43,861 nt of DNA from Hydrogenophilales bacterium CG_4_10_14_3_um_filter_63_21 (lineage in GTDB: Bacteria > Pseudomonadota > Gammaproteobacteria > Burkholderiales > Thiobacillaceae). Shown piece by piece: positions 1 to 6,173 of the stretch. The notes beneath the pieces were generated by a model, which was given only the letters and a program-made list of their open reading frames with translations, had not been told where the DNA came from and did no database searches. The translations under genes were made by a program, and so were the position numbers. Where the stretch lies: positions 1-43,861 of the forward strand of contig PFJX01000017.1 of assembly GCA_002784045.1 (NCBI GenBank). Reading direction: 5' to 3'. Numbering within the stretch: the stretch's first letter is position 1; the number at the start of each line of letters is the position of its first letter.

Positions 1-129
1 TTGAGCGAAATGCCCGTGGTGACAGGGATTGCGACCAGCTACCTAGTCTCATCACTACTTAATGCGAACTGAGCCTTTTTCTTTGCCTCCGACTCTACCC
101 CGGCCAAGCGTTGGCGGATGGCGGCTGCC

Positions 130-342
130 TCACTTTCCGTCCGCGCCCGCCTCCAGTGCTTGCAGCCTTTGCTGTTCCAACAGCGCGGCCGCGTCCATCT
201 GCTGCTTGATCGATTCCTTGAGCTGCCTTCCCTGCTCGATCTCCTGCTTTTTTGCCGTCGCCACGACGGCAGCCGTTCCCACCGTTTCCACGCCACAACC
301 GAACAGCGCCAACGGCAGCAGCAGAATGGAAAATCTGAACAT
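130..342 (-). CDS. Small lipoprotein with coiled C-terminal half, unknown function
   Basis: A 70-residue protein with a hydrophobic leader ending in a lipobox (ALFGC), so it is predicted to be exported and lipid-anchored. The rest is a charged, Gln/Glu/Lys-rich helix. I start it at the ATG at 342, which follows a G-rich ribosome-binding stretch, rather than at an upstream in-frame codon, because this places the signal peptide at the N-terminus. It is divergent from the DUF4124-type gene at 448. The reading frame stops at 130, but a neighbouring frame (about 140 down to 39) continues with similar helical, Ala/Glu/Lys-rich composition, so the gene may once have been longer and be frameshifted. 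No specific function is recognised. Confidence 0.55.
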   Translation of the reverse strand: MFRFSILLLPLALFGCGVETVGTAAVVATAKKQEIEQGRQLKESIKQQMDAAALLEQQRLQALEAGADGK

Positions 343-447
343 GATTACCCCCCGGAATGACGATGGCGATGTGCCCGATGATAGTGCCGCCGCCGATGTT
401 CGGGTGAAGGCTTCCTTATAATGGCGGCCAATTCCAGAGGGTTCCCC

Positions 448-939
448 ATGCTCAAACATTCGTGCCCAATCCCTCGCACCCCCGCCGTCCTGCTGCTGGC
501 CTGTCTAACACTGGCCTGGAGCGGTTGGGTTTGCGCCGAAATCTACAAATTCGTCGACGAAAATGGGCATGTCACCTACACCAACATGCCCCGACCCGGT
601 GCCAAGAAACTCGATCTCGGCCCGGCACCGCGAACCCCCGCCGGCAAATCTGCCACGGCAGAGATGAGAAGTGGAAAAAAACGTAGCGCGGCGAGCAATC
701 GCACCCCTGACACCTTCCCGCGCGTCGATCCTGGCACCCAGAGAAAGCGCGATGACATGCGCCGGCAACTCCTGTTGGAAGAACTGGGCAGCGAGCAACA
801 CAACCTCAACGCGGCCCAATCCGCCTACGCCAGCGGCCGCCGACAACCCGGCGCCGAACTCAATCATCTGATGGACGCCGTGCGCCTGCACGAAAAGAAC
901 ATCGAAATGCTTAACAAGGAGTTGGCGCATATTCGGTGA
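448..939 (+). CDS. DUF4124 domain-containing exported protein
   Basis: 163 residues. A signal peptide ends at about VCA/EI. Immediately after it is the DUF4124 signature, an Ile-Tyr-Lys-Phe-Val-Asp-Glu-x-Gly segment followed by VTYTNMP. The C-terminal half (from about residue 95) is a charged predicted coiled coil. DUF4124 proteins are common in beta- and gammaproteobacteria and are presumed periplasmic; their role is unknown. I prefer the ATG at 448, preceded by AGAGG, over an earlier in-frame ATG at 421, because 448 puts the hydrophobic leader near the N-terminus. It lies 65 bp upstream of ntrB. In these bacteria DUF4124 genes often sit next to glnA/ntrBC, so the context fits, although glnA itself is not seen here. 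Confidence 0.75.
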   Translation: MLKHSCPIPRTPAVLLLACLTLAWSGWVCAEIYKFVDENGHVTYTNMPRPGAKKLDLGPAPRTPAGKSATAEMRSGKKRSAASNRTPDTFPRVDPGTQRKRDDMRRQLLLEELGSEQHNLNAAQSAYASGRRQPGAELNHLMDAVRLHEKNIEMLNKELAHIR

Positions 940-1004
940 GGCGGAGGTCGAGTAAGTGGCCCGCTTCTTGCTAAACAGGAAGCACCTCCCACTCCACTAC
1001 GCCC

Positions 1005-2036
1005 ATGGACTTCGCCGCACCGAGCCTCGATCTGCTTGCCACCGCCGTGCTCATCCTCGATGAGCGGCAGATCGTCCGCTACCTCAACCCGGCGGCGGAG
1101 AATCTGCTGGGGGTATCGGCTTACCACGCGCTGGCACGCCCGCTGTCGGCCACGCTAGGCGAATGCACCGATCTGGTGCGCGTACTGGATTCCGCCCTGC
1201 ATGAGGGCGTCAGCTTCACCGAGCATGACCTGACCCTGCATCTCCTCGGCCAAACGCTGACCCTGAGCGCCACTGTCACCCCCCTGGATACCGCGCCCGG
1301 TTCCGCCGTGCTGGAACTGTGCGCGGCCGGTGGTAGCGGACGCATTGCCCGTGACGAACAGGTCATGTCGCAGACCCAGGCCAGCCAGACCCTGCTGCGC
1401 CAGTTGGCCCACGAAATTCGCAACCCCCTGGGCGGCATCCGCGGCGCGGCGCAATTGCTGGAAGAGGAACTGGAAGAGAGCGAACTGAAGGAATACACCC
1501 AGGTCATCATCCAGGAGACGAACCGCCTGCAAAGCCTGCTCGACCGCCTGCTGGCCCCGGCAAAGCGGCCGGTGGTGCAGGCGGTGAACCTGCACGAGGT
1601 CCTGGAGCGGGTGCGCAGCCTGCTCATGGCCGAATACCCGCGCCTGGAAATCCGCCGTGATTACGACATTAGCCTGCCGGAGCTGGAAGGCGACCCGGAA
1701 CAACTGATTCAGGCCGTGCTCAACATCGCCCGCAACGGCGCCCAGGCGCTCGAAGGCTCAGGCCGCATCGTGCTGAAAACACGCATTGCGCGCCAGGTGA
1801 CCCTGGCGATGAAGCGCTGGAAGCTGGCGTTGCGCGTGGATGTCATCGACAACGGTCCTGGCATCCCCGAAGAAATGCGCGACCAGGTGTTTTTCCCCCT
1901 GATTTCGGGGCGCGAGGGCGGCAGCGGCCTTGGCCTCACCCTGGCGCAGACCCTGGTACAGCGCCACGAAGGCGCCATTTACCTGGACAGCCAACCGGGG
2001 CGCACCTGTTTTTCCATTTTTCTTCCAATTAAATAG
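1005..2036 (+). CDS. ntrB: Nitrogen regulation sensor histidine kinase NtrB
   Basis: 343 residues, cytoplasmic, no membrane segment, matching the NtrB (GlnL/NRII) family length. An N-terminal PAS domain (about 5-110) is followed by a HisKA domain with the phospho-acceptor His136 in LAHEIRNPLGG. A HATPase domain follows with an N box (ARNGAQAL), a D box (DNGPGIP, about residue 282) and a G box (GGSGLGLTL). NtrB phosphorylates or dephosphorylates NtrC under control of the PII protein, which reports nitrogen status. Its stop lies 9 bp before ntrC, so the two are co-transcribed. All catalytic motifs appear intact. Confidence 0.93.
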   Translation: MDFAAPSLDLLATAVLILDERQIVRYLNPAAENLLGVSAYHALARPLSATLGECTDLVRVLDSALHEGVSFTEHDLTLHLLGQTLTLSATVTPLDTAPGSAVLELCAAGGSGRIARDEQVMSQTQASQTLLRQLAHEIRNPLGGIRGAAQLLEEELEESELKEYTQVIIQETNRLQSLLDRLLAPAKRPVVQAVNLHEVLERVRSLLMAEYPRLEIRRDYDISLPELEGDPEQLIQAVLNIARNGAQALEGSGRIVLKTRIARQVTLAMKRWKLALRVDVIDNGPGIPEEMRDQVFFPLISGREGGSGLGLTLAQTLVQRHEGAIYLDSQPGRTCFSIFLPIK

Positions 2037-2045
2037 GCCGGCCAC

Positions 2046-3443
2046 ATGAAACCTGTCTGGATCATCGACGACGACCGTTCCATCCGCTGGGTGTTCGAAA
2101 AAGCCCTGGCGCGCGAGAACCTGCCGCACCGCATCTTCGACTCGGCCGCCGCCGCCCTGCGCGCGCTGGACAAGGAAACGCCGGGCGCGGTGTTGTCCGA
2201 CATCCGCATGCCCGGCATGAGCGGCCTGGAGTTCATGGAGCGTCTCAAAGCCGAGCAGCCGCGCCTGCCCATCATCATCATGACCGCCTATTCCGACCTC
2301 GATTCGGCCGTTTCCGCCTTCCAGGGCGGCGCCTTCGAATACCTGCCGAAGCCATTCGACGTGAATCATGCCCTGGAGCTGATCCATCGCGCGCTAGAGG
2401 AAGGCAACCGGGTCGAGTCATGCAGCGGCCTGGAAGCCGGCCCGGCAGGCGAAGCCATGCTCGGCCAGGCACCCGCCATGCAGGAGGTGTTCCGCGCCAT
2501 CGGCCGCCTCGCGCAAAGCCATACCACCGTGCTGATCACCGGCGAGACCGGCACCGGCAAGGAACTGGTCGCCCATGCCCTGCATCGGCACAGCCCGCGC
2601 CGCGACAAACCGTTCATCGCGCTGAACACCGCCGCCATCCCGAAAGACCTGCTGGAATCGGAACTATTCGGCCACGAACGCGGCGCCTTCACCGGCGCCA
2701 CCGCCTCACGCCGCGGCCGCTTCGAGCAAGCCGACGGCGGCACCCTGTTCCTGGACGAAATCGGCGACATGCCCTCCGACCTACAAACGCGGCTGTTGCG
2801 TGTACTCGCCGATGGCGACTTCTACCGCGTTGGCGGCCATGCGCCGGTGCGCGTCGACGTGCGGGTGATCGCCGCCACCCACCAGAATCTGGAAGAGCGG
2901 GTGCGCAGCGGCCAGTTTCGCGAAGACCTGTTCCACCGCCTCAACGTGATCCGCATCAAGCTGCCCTCCCTGCGCGAGCGGCGCGAAGACATCCCGCTTT
3001 TGGCGCGCCACTTCCTGCAAAAAAGCGCGCAGGAACTCGGCGTGGAAATAAAACAGGTCTCCGACGAGGCGATGCAGGCGATGGCCGCCCTGCCCTACCC
3101 CGGCAACGTGCGGCAACTGGAAAACCTGTGCCACTGGCTCACCGTCATGGCGCCTAGCCAGGTGGTCGAGGCCAAGGACCTGCCGGCGGAAGAGCATCCG
3201 GAAACGGCCATGGCCGCACTGGACTGGGCCGAAGCCCTCGCCCACACCGCCCAGGCCCGCCTCACGCGCGGCGAATCCGGCATTCTCGGCGACCTCACCG
3301 GCGAATTCGAACGCACCCTGATCCGCGTCGCCCTGGCCCACACCGGCGGTCGCAAGATCGAAGCCGCCAACCTGCTCGGCTGGGGCCGCAACACCCTCAC
3401 CCGCAAGATTCAGGAACTGGGGATGGAAGCGGGCGAGGAGTAG
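2046..3443 (+). CDS. ntrC: Sigma-54-dependent nitrogen response regulator NtrC
   Basis: 465 residues. The receiver domain (1-120) has Asp9/Asp10, the phospho-acceptor Asp52 in LSDIRMPG, and a Lys in LPKPFD. The AAA+ domain has Walker A GETGTGKE (about 166), the sigma-54 contact loop GAFTGA (about 213) and Walker B LFLDEIGDMP. The C-terminal Fis-type helix-turn-helix is at about 425-460. Phosphorylated NtrC binds enhancers and opens sigma-54 promoters of nitrogen-assimilation genes. It forms an operon with ntrB, and the sigma-54 gene rpoN is also in this window (37453). The TAG stop codon is the first three bases of a perfect palindrome (3441-3465). Confidence 0.95.
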   Translation: MKPVWIIDDDRSIRWVFEKALARENLPHRIFDSAAAALRALDKETPGAVLSDIRMPGMSGLEFMERLKAEQPRLPIIIMTAYSDLDSAVSAFQGGAFEYLPKPFDVNHALELIHRALEEGNRVESCSGLEAGPAGEAMLGQAPAMQEVFRAIGRLAQSHTTVLITGETGTGKELVAHALHRHSPRRDKPFIALNTAAIPKDLLESELFGHERGAFTGATASRRGRFEQADGGTLFLDEIGDMPSDLQTRLLRVLADGDFYRVGGHAPVRVDVRVIAATHQNLEERVRSGQFREDLFHRLNVIRIKLPSLRERREDIPLLARHFLQKSAQELGVEIKQVSDEAMQAMAALPYPGNVRQLENLCHWLTVMAPSQVVEAKDLPAEEHPETAMAALDWAEALAHTAQARLTRGESGILGDLTGEFERTLIRVALAHTGGRKIEAANLLGWGRNTLTRKIQELGMEAGEE

Positions 3444-3465
3444 CGCCGGCGAGGCGCCGGCGCTA
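3441..3465. repeat. REP-like palindrome overlapping the ntrC stop
   Basis: TAGCGCCGGCG and its exact reverse complement are separated by AGG, giving an 11-bp GC-rich stem with a 3-nt loop. No T-run follows, so it is a poor intrinsic terminator. The outer sequence (TAGCGC...GCGCTACA) is the same family as the long inverted repeat at 25060-25122, which points to a dispersed REP-like element. Confidence 0.7.
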
Positions 3466-3527
3466 CAAGTGCGCCGGTTTCATCATCCGGGTTGGCCTCA
3501 ATCCATGCCCGTTAGACTTTCATTCAC

Positions 3528-3543
3528 GTGTAACTGTGTAACT
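3528..3543 (+). promoter_or_regulatory. Tandem 8-bp repeat upstream of the antitoxin gene
   Basis: GTGTAACT occurs twice head-to-tail, ending about 12 bp before the antitoxin start. Ribbon-helix-helix antitoxins usually autoregulate by binding short repeats over their own promoter, so this is a plausible operator. Only the repeat itself is seen in the sequence; the role is inferred. Confidence 0.4.
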
Positions 3544-3555
3544 TTGAGTATGCGA

Positions 3556-3795
3556 ATGAAAAACCTGACCCTCTCCCTGGACGATGAAACTTATCGCCAA
3601 GCCCGTATCGCGGCGGCGGAGCGGGGCACTTCAGTCAGCGCCCTGGTACGCGACTATCTGCAAACCTTTACCCGCGCTTCGAGTGCCGCGCCCGATCACA
3701 GGGTCGCCCTGTTCGCCGCCCTGGACCAGGCAGGAACGTTCCGTGCAGCGGATCGACTGAATCGGAACGAAGCCCATGCCCGCCGCCCTGCTTGA
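3556..3795 (+). CDS. VapB-type antitoxin, ribbon-helix-helix
   Basis: 79 residues. The N-terminus MKNLTLSLDDETYRQAR is a typical ribbon-helix-helix strand and first helix. It continues with AAERGTSVSALVRDYLQ, the usual second helix of CopG/VapB-like antitoxins. The C-terminal part is charged and would wrap the toxin. ATG 3556 is chosen because GAG lies about 7 nt upstream; ATG 3550 (two residues longer) is possible. It overlaps the PIN-domain gene by 20 bp, the antitoxin-first order usual for vapBC. The pair sits between ntrC and a permease gene. Confidence 0.8.
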   Translation: MKNLTLSLDDETYRQARIAAAERGTSVSALVRDYLQTFTRASSAAPDHRVALFAALDQAGTFRAADRLNRNEAHARRPA

Positions 3796-4195
3796 TACCA
3801 ATATCCTGCTTTACGCCATTTCGTCTGCCCCAGACGAGGCCGACAAGCGGCTTACCGCCCGGTCACTGTTGAGTGGCTCCGACTGGGGGTTGTCCTTCCA
3901 GGTCTTGCAGGAGTTCTACGTCAACGCCACACGCGGCGCCACACCGGCCATGAGCCATGAACTGGCCGAGGCGGCCATCCGGCAATTCCTGCTGCGTCCG
4001 CTAGCCATCAATGACGCCGCGCTCATGCTGAATGCCCTCGGCATCAGGCAGCGCTATCCGTTGCCTTTCTGGGAGGCGGCCATCATCGCCGCCGCCCTGG
4101 CGCTTGGCGCGAGCGTGGTGTATTCCGAAGGCCTCACCCACGACCAGGATTACGGAGGCGTGCATGTCGTCAACCCTTTCCTGACCCTTCCGTGA
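3776..4195 (+). CDS. PIN-domain toxin, VapC-like
   Basis: 139 residues, a full-length PIN domain. Visible features are LLDTNILLYA with catalytic Asp7, Glu46 in LQEFYVN, and a C-terminal WEAAIIAAALALGASVVYSE block followed by GVHVVNPF, which is typical of this VapC subgroup. PIN toxins are Mg2+-dependent RNases neutralised by the partner antitoxin. Two positions differ from what I expect for the subgroup: the usual Trp-Asp-Ala is Trp-Glu-Ala (Glu100), and the usual Ser-Glu-Asp is Ser-Glu-Gly (Gly119). Two of four acidic ligands may therefore be altered. Its stop overlaps the GTG start of the following permease gene. Confidence 0.82.
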   Translation: MPAALLDTNILLYAISSAPDEADKRLTARSLLSGSDWGLSFQVLQEFYVNATRGATPAMSHELAEAAIRQFLLRPLAINDAALMLNALGIRQRYPLPFWEAAIIAAALALGASVVYSEGLTHDQDYGGVHVVNPFLTLP

Positions 4196-5139
4196 CCCCC
4201 GACTTCCTGCTCCAACTCCTCCTGCAAGTCTGGCTGCCCATCGCACTGCTGGTCGCGGCCGGTGGCGCCTGGGTGCGCTTCCGCCCGGAATTCCCGGCCG
4301 ACGCCCTGCGCGTCAACCTCAACCGCCTGGTGATCGACGTGTTCGCGCCGCCCTTGCTGTTCGCGCTGTCGGCGCAGGCGACGATCAGCCGCGAACTGCT
4401 CACCATCCCACTGCTCACCCTCGCCGGCATCGGCTTCAGCTTCGCCCTGCTCTACCCGCTGCTCTGGCATACCCGTCTGGGACGCGATCTCAAGCGCGAG
4501 ACGCGCGCCGCCATCCTGCTTGCCGGCAGCTTCGGCAACGTGCTGTTCATGGGCTACCCCACCCTCACTTTCCTCTACGGCGACCTCGGCGGCAGCTACG
4601 CCGCCTTCGCCGACGTCCTCGCCTCCACCCCCTTGGTGTGGACCTTCGGGGTCTGGGTCGCCACCCGCCTGGGGCATGAGGGCGGCCACGGCCACAGTCT
4701 GTTCCGCACCGTGCTGTCGCTGCCGCCGATCTGGGGTTTCGTGCTCGGCTTCGCGGTCAACCTTTCCGGCCTCGAAGTCGCCCCCCTGATCAAGGCTGCC
4801 AAGTTCATGGGCCAGGCCACCATCCCGATCATGCTGTTCACCCTCGGCCTGTCGATCCCCTGGGGCAACCTCAAACCCACCCGTCCGGTGCTCGCCGCCG
4901 TCGCCGTGAAGCTGCTGATCGCCCCGCTCCTGGTCTACGCCCTGGCGCGCGCCAGTTTCAGCGAACTGCGCCCCGCCCAAGTCGGCGCCATCCTGGAAAC
5001 CGCCATGCCCACCATGCTCATGGCTGCCTCCTTCGCCGACCGTTTCCACCTCGACGTGCGCGCGGCGGCGCTCACCGCAAGCTGGAGCAGCCTGCTGTTC
5101 CTGCTTACGCTACCGGGGTGGATCGCGTTATTGCGGTAA
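4192..5139 (+). CDS. AEC (auxin efflux carrier) family transporter
   Basis: 315 residues, about ten hydrophobic segments. Family hallmarks include GNVLFMGYPT in the middle and a C-terminal half with the typical LFTLGLSI and AMPTMLMAASFADRF segments. AEC proteins are inner-membrane secondary carriers for organic or amino acids; the substrate cannot be told from sequence. The GTG start at 4192 overlaps the toxin stop codon (GTGA). Shared transcription with the toxin-antitoxin pair is therefore possible, though a functional link is unlikely. Confidence 0.85.
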   Translation: MTPDFLLQLLLQVWLPIALLVAAGGAWVRFRPEFPADALRVNLNRLVIDVFAPPLLFALSAQATISRELLTIPLLTLAGIGFSFALLYPLLWHTRLGRDLKRETRAAILLAGSFGNVLFMGYPTLTFLYGDLGGSYAAFADVLASTPLVWTFGVWVATRLGHEGGHGHSLFRTVLSLPPIWGFVLGFAVNLSGLEVAPLIKAAKFMGQATIPIMLFTLGLSIPWGNLKPTRPVLAAVAVKLLIAPLLVYALARASFSELRPAQVGAILETAMPTMLMAASFADRFHLDVRAAALTASWSSLLFLLTLPGWIALLR

Positions 5140-5326
5140 GCGGCCTGGAAATGAGCGTGCCTGGATGAATATCCACGCTTATCATGGGAAACAAGTTGGG
5201 ACAGAACCCCTGTTTCACCGCGACTGAGTGGACACGAACTGGCCTCTTCCAACCCACCCTGGCCGCCGCTGCGCCGCAGCCGGCCTCTTTCCAACGGCCA
5301 CCAGGCCGAAATTTCAGGAGCAGATG
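5140..5326. other. Intergenic region, no gene seen
   Basis: 187 bp between the permease gene and the small Lys-rich ORF. It contains an ATG-initiated frame (from about 5228) that runs into the Lys-rich ORF, but its N-terminal part has no protein-like character. I see no clear promoter or terminator here. Confidence 0.5.
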
Positions 5327-5434
5327 ATGAAAGGCCAAGAAGGCAAGAAAACCGCGAAGAAAGAGCCCGCCAAGACCATGAAGGAAAAGAAGGCGGCGAA
5401 GAAAATCAAGAAAGAGGAAAAACAGCGGCAATAA
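5327..5434 (+). CDS. Small lysine-rich basic protein
   Basis: 35 residues, nearly half Lys, with alternating KK/A/E runs (for example KEKKAAKKIKKEEK). The start at 5327 has AGGAG 6 nt upstream (5316-5320); an ATG three bases earlier is also possible. The composition suggests an unstructured or helical nucleic-acid-binding peptide such as a histone-H1-like tail, but no family is identified. It precedes the coiled-coil membrane protein gene by 56 bp. Being short, it could be spurious, but the ribosome-binding site and biased composition argue for a gene. Confidence 0.5.
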   Translation: MKGQEGKKTAKKEPAKTMKEKKAAKKIKKEEKQRQ

Positions 5435-5490
5435 ATGCGCGATTCGGCGGAACCCCTGTCGGGGGACCGCCGCATTCGCAGGAATAACCC

Positions 5491-5943
5491 ATGGCCGCCT
5501 GGCTTCCCATCCTGAAGGCTGCGCTGCCCTACCTTGGCAACATCGTGGCGGCGGCACTTCCCGTATTCACCGCGCGCCAAGCGGATGCCTCCGCCGAACT
5601 GGTTTCGCAGCAGATTGCCGAACTTCAGGAAGCGGTCACCTGCAACGCCGAAACGGTGAAGGGGCTCGCGGCGCAGGTCGAGCAGACCCTCACCGCCCTC
5701 GACGCGGGCGAGGCCGACCTGGCGCGGCGATTCGCCTCCCTGCAAGAAGCCCTCACGCGTTGCGAAAGCACCGCCAGCCTGGCGCAAACCCAGCGTACCC
5801 GGATGGAAGGCGTGGCCGCGGCATTGCAAAACCGCGCTGATGAATTAGAACGGCGGCTCACCGGCGCCCGCCGCCGCGAGGTTGCCATCGCAGCCGCCGC
5901 CCTGCTCGCGTTGCTCGTCGCCTGCCTCGCATTGCTGCGCTGA
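5491..5943 (+). CDS. Coiled-coil membrane protein, unknown function
   Basis: 150 residues. The N-terminus has a hydrophobic helix (about 4-27, LPILKAALPYLGNIVAAALP). A long heptad-like Ala/Glu/Gln-rich coiled coil runs from about 30 to 125. A strongly hydrophobic segment (about 130-149) ends the protein with a lone Arg. This resembles small membrane-tethered coiled-coil proteins of unknown role. A GGA-containing ribosome site precedes the ATG. It lies 230 bp upstream of nosZ, beyond the FNR-type box, so it is probably not part of the nos transcript. Confidence 0.6.
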   Translation: MAAWLPILKAALPYLGNIVAAALPVFTARQADASAELVSQQIAELQEAVTCNAETVKGLAAQVEQTLTALDAGEADLARRFASLQEALTRCESTASLAQTQRTRMEGVAAALQNRADELERRLTGARRREVAIAAAALLALLVACLALLR

Positions 5944-6080
5944 GGGCGAACAAAGTTGTAGCGCCGAATGGGTTGGCACAGGCGCCGTAATCCGTCGCCC
6001 CTACAATTTTCCACTCCCGATCAGTAGACATCCGTACCGCCTTCCGGCCTGTGGCCGTCGTCGCCACTTTTCCCCGATTC

Positions 6081-6094
6081 TTGATAATCATCAA
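6081..6094 (+). promoter_or_regulatory. FNR/DNR-type box upstream of nosZ
   Basis: TTGATAATCATCAA is an exact match to the FNR/ANR/DNR consensus TTGATnnnnATCAA. It is centred about 86 bp before the nosZ ATG. If it acts as a class II site (centre at -41.5), transcription would begin near 6129, with a TAAACA-like -10 at 6117-6122. This predicts induction under oxygen limitation, with or without NO sensing, depending on which Crp/FNR family regulator the host uses. Confidence 0.85.
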
Positions 6095-6173
6095 TATCAA
6101 GATGTCCACAAAGGGCTAAACAGTCGGCTGCGGCATTTTGTCGCACACCTATCTCTTCATTTCAGGAGGCATC

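Noticed and set aside
4150-5049. 299-codon minus-strand frame opposite the AEC permease
   Set aside because: Gln/Glu/Gly-rich shadow with no domain. The plus strand encodes a clear membrane transporter.
5950-6010. A sigma-54 promoter upstream of nosZ (a TGGCAC occurs near 5972)
   Set aside because: The matching TTGC element at the correct spacing is missing. The FNR-type box gives a better explanation.
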